From assembly GCF_024679245.1 (NCBI RefSeq), contig NC_090184.1, forward strand, positions 16,020,144-16,084,143: a stretch of 64,000 nucleotides of DNA. The letters are read 5' to 3'. The position numbers were made by a program, and so were the translations under genes. Below, piece after piece: positions 24,501 through 31,414 of the stretch (within the stretch, counting starts at the first letter, position 1; each line of letters begins with the position of its first letter). This stretch comes from Pseudorasbora parva. Lineage: Eukaryota; Chordata; Actinopteri; Cypriniformes; Gobionidae. Under the pieces are notes generated by a model. That model made no database searches and had not been told where the DNA came from. It saw nothing but the letters and a program-made list of their open reading frames with translations.

Positions 24501-26050
24501 TGATTGAAACAAACCATACATCATTTTGAAGGGCTCTCGTTGTGATTCATTTTGACAGCACAGGTCACATTTTATTTGATCAAAGATATAAAAAATGTCA
24601 ATATTGTGAACTATTATAATTTAAAAGAACTGTTTTCTATGAAATGTATGTGACCCTGGACCACAAAACCAATCATTGAGTCGCTCGGGTATATTTGTGG
24701 CAATAGCCAACAATACATAGCCTGACAAGCCAGACCCACATCAAGATGTTTGGTCTGGAAACTCACCATAGACAGGGCTCAGTCCGAGGGGCGGGATAAA
24801 CGGTTGTCTTTCAAACTTCCTCTGCAAGCGATAGGATAGCGCTACACCAACCAGAGCAACATGAAGCGGAGCTAGTTGATTGAGTCAACTTTCGCCGTAT
24901 CCTTTCGGCAAATCTCCGAACACATCTTCCCTTCTTAAGAATGATTTCAGTGCTGTTCTTTTCTCAAAGAAAAGCTTAACTCCAAGTCTTCCAGAGTCTC
25001 AGCCGTTCGGCAGCTTCTTTGTTTACAAGTAGCACGCAACTCTGCCGTAATTATGTTAAGCCCGCCCACCGACTCTATACACGATGTGATTGGCCTGACT
25101 AGAGTTTGGTTTTTCCTGCTCCGAAGTCTATTGAGAGTTGCTAGACTACACTCGCGGCAGATTAGATTTGCTGCCGCTATAGGGTGCGTCTAGATTTCTT
25201 GGCTAAACATTGCATTGTATGGGTCAAAAATTATACCCATTTTTCCAAATAATATAAATTATATTATTTTTCTTTTATGCCAAATATATTAAGTAAAGAT
25301 CATGTTCGATGAATATATTTTGTAAATATCCTACTGTAAATATACAAAAAGTATTATTATTAGTTAGTAATATGCATGGCTAAGGACTTTAACAACTTTG
25401 GCTTAACAACTTTTAAGGAGATTTTCTCAATATTGAGATTTTTTTTACCCTCATTCACCCTCCAGATTTTCAAACGGTTGTATCTCTGCCAAATATTGTC
25501 AAATCCTAACAAACCATACATCATATTTATTCAGCTTTCAGATGTATTATCTCAATTTCACATTTTTGTCCCTTTTAAGGTTTTGTGGTCCAGGGTCACA
25601 TATTTTAAAGTGCAATGTTTTTCTGTGATAAGTGAGCTGAGAGATGCTTTTCAGCATCATTACTCCAGTCTTTAGTGTCACACGATCCTTCAGAAATCAT
25701 TCTAATATGCTTATGTGTTCTTCAAGTAACATTTCTTATCAATATTGAAAATGGTTGTGCCATTTCAGCATTTGACATTTGTATGAATGAAATGCTTTTG
25801 TGTGTCACTCTGTCTTTGCAGAAATGAAAGCCTCCTTGTGTCCTCCCTCTGTGCTCCAGTGTACATGGACCATGCTCATGAACACCCTCACCCTGCAGAC
25901 CTGTCCCAGCATCCTCCTCCTCCTCATCATCAGACCTCACCTCATTGGGCCTCTCATCATGTCTCTCGTGCCTCTCCCACCCTCTCTCTCACCTGTTTTC
26001 CATGCGCTCGTCTTGTTTTTGTTTGTATGAATCAAGTCGTTCGGCTTTAA
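3327..26050 (+). CDS. BICD1/BICD2-like dynein cargo adaptor (9 coding exons)
   Basis: Coiled-coil adaptor of the Bicaudal-D family, which links dynein/dynactin to Rab6-type cargo. Exons: 3327-3557, 9295-9507, 10524-10676, 12379-12828, 14715-15575, 16807-16986, 21299-21450, 22523-23616 or 23635, 25822-26050 or 26030. The splice phases are consistent throughout. Residues 40-44 read AARYG, the AAxxG CC1-box that contacts the dynein light intermediate chain. Phrases such as [40 protein letters not shown] and [20 protein letters not shown] are family hallmarks. Predicted length is about 1180-1193 aa, longer than mammalian BICD2 (about 820) or BICD1 (about 975). The excess is a Ser/Arg-rich tail after CC3. 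Sequence between the hallmark blocks is divergent from both paralogs, so I do not choose between bicd1 and bicd2. The last junction is ambiguous. Confidence 0.93.
5746..6183. mobile_element. TTAA-flanked MITE (438 bp)
   Basis: Termini AGGTCCCATTCTTCGCG / CGCGAAGAACGGGACCT inside TTAA duplications (5742-5745, 6184-6187). Contains a C-rich run near 5916-5940. TTAA targets are typical of piggyBac/Kolobok-type transposition. Confidence 0.85.
7036..8238. repeat. Angel-like MITE with inserted sequence
   Basis: Left end gggatagttcacccaaaaat, right end gggtgaactataccttta, as in cyprinid Angel elements, but 1.2 kb apart. A hAT-like end (atatcgcccagccctac) near 8082-8098 points to an insertion inside. 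Confidence 0.6.
9295..9507 (+). CDS. BICD-like coding exon 2 (CC1)
   Basis: 71 codons, phase 0 on both sides, between atag| and AAG|gtacat. It contains [13 protein letters not shown] and [10 protein letters not shown], matching the BICD first coiled coil, which recruits dynein and dynactin. Confidence 0.93.
10524..10676 (+). CDS. BICD-like coding exon 3 (CC1)
   Basis: 51 codons, phase 0, between ctctag| and CAG|gtgtgt. [17 protein letters not shown] is nearly identical to mammalian BICD proteins. Confidence 0.95.
11546..11640. repeat. hAT-like terminus
   Basis: gcagaggtggaaagagtaac then tactcaagtaaaaattac resembles the start of a hAT family abundant in cyprinids. Partner end not found. Confidence 0.35.
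11884..11919. repeat. Perfect 17-bp inverted repeat, 2-nt spacer
   Basis: Arms 11884-11900 and 11903-11919 (GTAGGCCTACAGCTCTA and its reverse complement) around CT. In BICD-like intron 3. Confidence 0.95.
12379..12828 (+). CDS. BICD-like coding exon 4 (end of CC1 and acidic linker)
   Basis: 150 codons, phase 0, between cccacag| and CAG|gtgagg. It starts VEFELVKLE, carries [20 protein letters not shown], then an acidic linker ([12 protein letters not shown]) and [20 protein letters not shown], all in the order seen in BICD1/2. Confidence 0.95.
13098..13246. repeat. (ATATT)n pentanucleotide microsatellite
   Basis: About 148 bp of near-perfect ATATT units in BICD-like intron 4. It gives an artefactual YYIIL-repeat open frame. 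Confidence 0.95.
13320..14260. other. BICD-like intron 4, unexplained block
   Basis: No recognisable terminal repeats or exons. The end (cagggtcatatcggctgatg near 14180) could be a decayed element. Nothing supported. Confidence 0.3.
14715..15575 (+). CDS. BICD-like coding exon 5 (central coiled coil)
   Basis: 287 codons, phase 0, between tgtccag| and CAG|gtatgg. It contains [33 protein letters not shown] and [10 protein letters not shown]. This is the largest exon and spans the central coiled coil, including the region reported for kinesin binding in mammals. Confidence 0.95.
15610..16233. mobile_element. TTAA-flanked MITE (624 bp)
   Basis: Termini AGGTGCACTATGTAG / GCATAGTGCACCT in TTAA at 15606-15609 and 16234-16237. 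In BICD-like intron 5. Confidence 0.85.
16807..16986 (+). CDS. BICD-like coding exon 6
   Basis: 60 codons, phase 0, between ttttcag| and CAG|gtacag. [10 protein letters not shown] then [20 protein letters not shown] leads into the C-terminal coiled coil. The segment after RQRN differs from both mammalian paralogs. Confidence 0.95.
17278..17607. mobile_element. Angel-like TTAA MITE (330 bp)
   Basis: Inverted arms (ccctcatgttgttccaaacc on the left, ggtttggaacaacatgaggg-type on the right), ending tgggtgaactatccct. TTAA at 17274-17277 and 17608-17611. Confidence 0.82.
17743..19701. mobile_element. TTAA-flanked MITE carrying a nested hAT
   Basis: Termini AGGTGCCCTAGAATGA / TCATTCTAGGGCACCT, TTAA at 17739-17742 and 19702-19705. 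The element is about 712 bp without the hAT at 18211-19449. Confidence 0.87.
18211..19449. mobile_element. hAT element with 8-bp TSD, nested
   Basis: Ends TAGAGTTTAGAT / ATCTAACCTCTA with TSD GTCAGGAC (18203-18210, 19450-19457). Terminal gggccgggtagggccgggcc arrays relate it to 909-2475. No transposase. Confidence 0.88.
19724..20761. mobile_element. CAGGG-type element with 5-bp TSD
   Basis: Ends CAGGGTTTTTCCTG / AGGAAAAATCCTG; TSD TCATA at 19719-19723 and 20762-20766. 1038 bp, non-coding. Confidence 0.75.
21299..21450 (+). CDS. BICD-like coding exon 7 (CC3 cargo-binding core)
   Basis: 152 bp ending in phase 2. It encodes [17 protein letters not shown] and [15 protein letters not shown], the most conserved part of the Rab6/RanBP2-binding CC3. 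The split Arg codon (AG|A) joins cleanly to RCDQY in the next exon. Confidence 0.96.
22523..23635 (+). CDS. BICD-like coding exon 8 (CC3 end and long Ser-rich tail)
   Basis: Begins [20 protein letters not shown] and [20 protein letters not shown], completing CC3. It then runs about 300 residues of Ser/Arg/Pro-rich, probably disordered tail ([16 protein letters not shown], a Ser tract, [14 protein letters not shown]). Two donors are possible. GAG|gtattg at 23616 gives phase 1; CAG|gtcaac at 23635 gives phase 2. Without splicing the frame stops at 23681. The open frame through the tail and its codon regularity argue that it is coding. Confidence 0.88.
24007..24569. repeat. MITE with TGTGACCC ends
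   Basis: tgtgacccgtgctg at 24007 and cagcacaggtcaca near 24556-24569 form inverted ends. In BICD-like intron 8. Confidence 0.6.
24565..25770. repeat. Cyprinid interspersed repeat, interrupted by a MITE
   Basis: Left flank (ttttatttgatcaaagat) and right flank (cagcatcattactccagtct) belong to one repeat family, also seen at 40425-40690 and 45290-45450. The 24649-25600 element splits it. Confidence 0.5.
24649..25600. mobile_element. MITE with TGTGACCCTGG ends
   Basis: TGTGACCCTGGACCACAAAA at the left and its inverse at the right, flanked by TA. A further insert (24719-25208; tagcctgacaagccagac at one end, tcttggcta at the other) sits inside, interrupting a gccaacaatacattg phrase. Confidence 0.75.
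25822..26050 (+). CDS. BICD-like terminal coding exon (frame ambiguous)
   Basis: Acceptor tgtctttgcag| precedes 25822. Joined to donor 23635 it reads [18 protein letters not shown] and a His/Pro-rich end stopping at 26050. Joined to donor 23616 it reads [12 protein letters not shown] and a hydrophobic end (LVLFLFV) stopping at 26030. I favour the His/Pro-rich frame, because mammalian BICD1 as I recall it ends with a similar Ser/Cys/Pro/His-rich tail, but this is weak evidence. Confidence 0.55.
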
Positions 26051-27085
26051 GACACTGAAAGCTGAACACCGTCATGTCATCTCAGGATGGCATATGGTCA
26101 GATTTTTCCTTTTTCATGAACATGTGTACCAAACCAAAAACTCTTGGAGATCAGTATTGTTGGAAGTCTAACTGACTGTGACTGACCTTGTCTCATGCTA
26201 GCCATAGATAAGCACACCTTTTTTGGTTTTAACCGTTGAAAAACTGAATTTTTAGGTATCAATGAAGACATTCCTCTGGTATAACTGACCGGTTGCGCAG
26301 TTCTATTACTACTCACTGCAACATGCCCTGGCCTTTAAAGACTGCTACAGTGAAGTAAAAAAATAAATGCATTCAGTATAACCAGTAAGCAGAACAATGA
26401 ACTATGCAGAGGTACAAAGACTTTTGCTGCTAATTAGCTCATGCAAAAAATCCACTTAGCGAACTGCCAGCTTATCAAACCACAGCACTGGGTTACCCAA
26501 CAGCACTGTTAGACTAAAGTGACTTATTTTGATTTAGTATGATGTGGTAATCTGCTGTGACGGTTGTGTTGATGTCAAAATTGAACACGGTGACAGGGGA
26601 AAATTAATAGGATTTAAAATAGTGCCTTAATATTTTTGAGATTTGAGTGAGGATTTGTAGATAATTGGTTTAATATTTTGTTTATTGATTTGAATGGTAA
26701 GGGTTGTTTTAAGACTAATTATGGACATTTGTTTGTGCATGCATGTGCAGATGTTAAATTCCCGGCAATAGGCTTGTTTTGTTTAAACCTAGGCCTTCAA
26801 AAACAATTTTTCACTGTTCTTGTCGAGTGTGAGTGTGAGTGTGAGTGTGAGAGAGATGATGTGTTGACCTTCCTGTCAAAACTTTCATCTTGATTTCAGA
26901 CGTACATGTTATTTCTATATTATAAAAATGCTTCCTGTTGTATTTTTATTGTTTATTTTTAACCAAATTTTCTTTTATATTTTATTGTTCAAGCCTGCAG
27001 AATAGTAGTTTTCATTAAATATCAGGTCTTGTTTGTGAAAAAAAAGTAGCGAAAAAATAAAGTTGTTTTCAACGTTGGTGTATTT
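26051..27085 (+). other. 3' UTR of the BICD-like gene
   Basis: AT-rich non-coding stretch after the stop. It includes a GTGAGT-type hexamer tract (about 26825-26850) and ends shortly after an AATAAA. Inferred from the terminal exon and the signal. Confidence 0.6.
27056..27061 (+). terminator. polyA signal of the BICD-like gene
   Basis: Canonical AATAAA about 1 kb after the stop, followed by a T/GT-rich stretch (ttgttttc, gtgtatttgttgtc), as expected for a cleavage site. Confidence 0.65.
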
Positions 27086-27089
27086 GTTG

Positions 27090-28560
27090 TCTTTTGTTTG
27101 TCTTATTGAAGATGAGTTGAAGTAATCAAGCCGTGTCCTGCGGTGGGATGTCATCTATAATGGATTTAAAAAATGTCTTACAATCTAAATGATACTTTGT
27201 TGATTGACCATGCAGTTTTATGGATTTTTTAATTTCATCACACTACAGGTTCATGTTATTTATTTTTATTATATTTTTTGTGTTTTTTTGTTTTTACATG
27301 TCGACAGTTTTTAAGTTTTAATCATTTTAATACTTTAACTTAAAAATAAAAATATAATGCTTTGGCACCTAGCTGAAATAAAAGGTTTACTTTTTATATT
27401 TCATTTTAATTCAGTTAATGTTTATTTTTTATTTTTAAGTAAGGAGTTTTTTTATTTTATTTTTAGTTAATATAACCGCAAGTTGGTGGTAACAGGGTGA
27501 ATAGTAATGAGGTTAATTTAAAATTCACTGAAAATTACCCCTTTCAATTAGCCCCATCATCTACTTCCCAATCTGTATGTTCACATGCATATGCATTTGA
27601 ATTCAAAAGTTCTAAATTTAGAGCTTCAATTTTTTTAGAATAAAAAAAAATTGTAGTAAACTAATTCGAATTTTAATCTAAATTAATTTAGAACTTAAAA
27701 GTAATTTAGTGGTTATCTCTCGAGAGGTTTTAGATAATTGAACATTCTGCTCAGTAAATTACAGCTACTACTAACTTTTTCAGTCTGGACAGATTGGGTA
27801 ATAACCAATGACCTTGTTTAATTTCAATGCTTTCCGCTCGTTTCATATCACTTTCCTCAGAGTTCCCAGAGTCATATTTCATGTTTGAGGGTTTTGTGTC
27901 CTCTAGTTTGACATTTGCCCATCTTTAGTCCGAGGGGTCAGTTTTTGTCATTGTCTTGCAGTAAAAAGATCCCTGAGCTCAGTTCGACAACTCTCTTGTT
28001 ACATGACTGACAAAAGGCCAGCACTTCTCGTTGTAACTATTCTCTTTCAGCACAAATGTAATGAAAGCATCTAGAGAAAGAAATACATCAGAGTAAAAGT
28101 TTCAATTTCCTCATCAAAATTAAGTTAACAGACATGGTTAGTCACCATGAAATCAAAATTGACAAATACATTTTTTTTAAATATATTGTAATAGTATTAA
28201 CTTTAAATAAATTAAATTTCTTCCTCTTGCAAGAGCAACTTTCACTGATGATGTGTTTACTGGTGCAAGGATGGGACAACCTGTCCCTCACATGAGATTA
28301 CTGTAATAGAAAAACAACGGTCCGATCAATTCCCGATGGACAACATTTTTTAACATTTCAAAATGTTCCTAGATTTTTTCTTGTTTAAGAAGTGGTTTGA
28401 ATCAGATTTACATCACTATAACTTAAAGAACAGTATTTATACACCTCTGGTTTTCAGTTAAAGGTGGGGTAGGCATTTCTTTATAAATATGCTCTCTGTT
28501 ACACTGGTTGGAACTCTTCACATTTTCACAATTAATTAGTGGTCTAAACATTATAACGTA
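27090..28560. other. Intergenic, AT-rich
   Basis: No gene or clear repeat boundaries recognised between the BICD-like polyA site and the Tc1 remnant. Confidence 0.5.
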
Positions 28561-28567
28561 CATATAT

Positions 28568-29330
28568 ACACTATATTGTCAAACGTTTTGGGATGCCTGC
28601 CTTTACGTACACATGAACTTGAATGATATCCCATTCTTAATCTGTAGGGTTTAATGTGGAGTTGTCCCACCCTTTATACCCTTATAACAGCTTTAACTCT
28701 TCTGGGAAGGCTTTCCATGAGGTTTAGGAATTTGGGGATTTTTTTTCCCATTTTTCTAGAAGCGCAGTTGTGAGGTCAGGTACTGATGTTAGACGAGAAG
28801 ACATGGCTTGCAGTCTCCGCTCTAATTCATCCCAAAGGTGTTCTACGGGTTGAGGTCAGGACTCTGTCTTTATGGACCTTGCTTTGTGCATTGTTCCGTG
28901 TTGGAAAAGGAACGGGCCATCCCCAAACTGTTCCCACAAAGTTGGGAGAATAAAATTGTCTAAAATGTCTTGGTGTGCTGAAGCATTTAGAGTTTAAGGG
29001 ACCAAGTCCAACCCCTGAAAAAATAACCCACACACCATAATCCCCCCTCCACCAAGCTTTACACTTGGCAAAATGCAGTCAGGCAAGTATCATTCTCCTG
29101 GCAACAACCAAACCCAGACTCTGTCTGCCAGACAGAGAAGTGTGATTCGTCACTCCAGAGAACACGTCTCCACTGCTCTAAAGTCCAGTGGCAGCATGTT
29201 TTACACCACTGCATCCCACGCTTTGCATTGCACTTGGTGATGTCCTTCCTTGTGTCATGTCTGTCTGCATTTTTAGGTTTTTCTATTTGTACTGAAACAT
29301 CCCACACATTCCATTAATACCTTTAGGATT
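28568..29330 (-). pseudogene. Tc1/mariner transposase remnant
   Basis: Left end cactatattgtcaaacgttt is the Tc1-type terminus common in fish. Minus-strand reading gives LEQWRRVLWSDESHFSVWQ (29120-29190), containing the second Asp of the Tc1 DDE triad, and further on FGMN-type remains of the HLWDELERRL block, out of frame. Frameshifts and a missing far end show it is dead. Confidence 0.85.
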
Positions 29331-29948
29331 TGTTACTTTTGTTTTTTTATTTCAACCACAAAACTCATTGAATCCAGTTAATTTTTGTGTGCATTCATTG
29401 TTCAAGTGTGATACAAGTCCTAGGGTTAATTGAATAATCCACTATCAATTTTGTTTTGTTTTTAACCAAAATGACTTGAGGGAAGGGTGAGGGTTAAATA
29501 TCGTAGGTACTATCAGAAAGTCCCAGTAAACCAGAAGTTGCACATTATTTTATTTCAGTGCTGTGATGTATTTCCAAGTGAAATTGAATTTGAATAGAGG
29601 GCAGGGTTTTTCCTCTCCATCTCTCTGTATAGCAGACTATTGGTTGGAGGGGAGTGGTTAAGAATATTAAACCCACAGCCGTTTTTTCTATGGCTCTGTT
29701 CAAACCCAAGTCGTCAAACTGACATCATCTGAAATGTTTTACTTTTCATATTTTGATTAAACATGACCATGGAAAACTATTTTTTTCTGTGTATTAACTT
29801 GCACAGATTAATTGTTCACCCCAAGACCATGTAATGTTTGCTAACAAAGTAAATAAGGTTGAATTGATTTCATGAGGACTTTAAAGAGTGTGATGGATTG
29901 TAAGGTGATAGAATAGGCCTATTAGTTAAATGCACATGACCCTGTTAG

Positions 29949-30162
29949 GAAAAAAAAACACCATATGTTGGTTAGGTATGTTTTGAAGCATGACAGCTTG
30001 TTTGACCTGGTGTTTGCCGGTCCTTAGTTGGCCATGAGCTGGTTTAAACTGGTCCTGGGCTGGAGCTAGTTGACCACCACTTGACCAACTAGCTCATGAC
30101 AAGCTCAAACCAGCGGCCATGCTTCAAAATATACCAAACCAGCATGGTTTTTTTTTTCAACA
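29949..30162. repeat. MITE with inverted ends
   Basis: aaaaacaccatatgttggtt...gttttgaagcatg on the left and catgcttcaaaatat, accaaaccagcatggttttt on the right; the centre has alternating gagctggtttaaactggt motifs. Confidence 0.65.
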
Positions 30163-30519
30163 GTGAAAATCAGTATACTTTATAAACCAAACAGAACTTA
30201 ATAGGTAACCAGTGTAGATATAAATTTGTGTATAAAAAGATTTCTAGAAGCTATATTTTGGGCGTGTATCTTGTTTATTGAGGATGCAGGACAGCCAGTG
30301 GATACAGTAATCCAGTCTAGAAGTCATGAATGTGTTAACTTTTCTTATTAGGCTAATGGTATGACTGGAACCTCCATTTCACGCGAGTATACAATATTAT
30401 ATGAGCATAGTTTATCTGTAAAACATTCGTAGGCAGGCCTAATGAGAAAAGAAATTGGATTGGTAGTGATTTATTCGTCGTACACTTGCTGCCCTCAAGC
30501 GGCGTGCAAGTGAAGTGCG

Positions 30520-30652
30520 CCTCGCATTGATTGACGGCGAGTGGCACCTCTATCCTCCTCTCAGGTGTCCGCTCTGTTGTGTAGTAAATAGAGCTCTCTT
30601 ACTCACTGCAGCTCAGAGGAGACCTCGCTTATGGAGCGGTGACGCACTTTCG
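30520..30652 (+). other. Candidate 5' non-coding exon and promoter of the FAM107-like gene
   Basis: A GC-richer patch ends in a good donor, TTTCG|gtgagttc, at 30652, followed by exons on the same strand. The one ATG (30631) stops after three codons, so the exon would be non-coding. A TATA-like gtagtaaatagag lies near 30580. Inferred, with no transcript support. Confidence 0.35.
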
Positions 30653-31227
30653 GTGAGTTCAGAACTACGTTTTCGGTATTCTTACTGCGTTTACCACAGT
30701 GTGATTTCCACAGTAATGTCGAACTCTGGGTGGGGATAAATTTTTTTATTGTGTTTCCAACATGTCCACTGGAATCAATGTATGCATGCATTGATGTGTC
30801 ATTTTGTTCAGATGTGATTCTGTGAGTGAACGTGGAAGTGATTATGATTCTTTTAATGTTTTAAATGCAATATTGTGGTGTGTCCATTCCTATTAGAGAC
30901 GAGTAGGCCCTCCTAATGTAATCCAGCTGTATAGCTCTCTAATAGGCTACATCTTCTTCCTCTAATCCATAATTTTACTTGTATGAAAATGTGATGCATC
31001 TTTTTCTCTCAGTCAGCAATCTGTATGTGATTTAGCTTGAAATGACAAATAAATCATTTGAACAGAGCAGGCATTTGACCAGCAAATAAATTATAGATCC
31101 CCACTTAGGTGAAACTCAATCTCACCCCTCTTGTTACTCTCTTTGCTTTCGTTGACGACCCCAATGCAGTTTCCCAGCATGCAGCAGGAGCTTTGGCTGA
31201 GGGCCCTTCTTGATACCTGCGTGTGCA

Positions 31228-31414
31228 ATGAGATCGGCCGCTGCGCAAACACTCCCACCAAGACCGTCCGAGCAAGAACTCAAAAATGCCTTATCCAACA
31301 GCGCCGCAGGACACAACCACGTCTCCAACTCTAGCAGACCAGCACAGTCCAGAACAAAGACGTCCACAGACACAGTTAATTGCACTTCTTTGCATCATCA
31401 TGGCCATAATCGAG
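31228..31414 (+). CDS. FAM107-like coding exon 1
   Basis: First in-frame ATG after a stop at 31198; acceptor probably ...caatgcag| at 31169. It encodes MRSAAAQTLPPRPSEQELKN and a Ser/Thr/His-rich stretch, ending CGA G|gtgcgt in phase 1. The split codon completes as Asp with the next exon. Confidence 0.65.
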
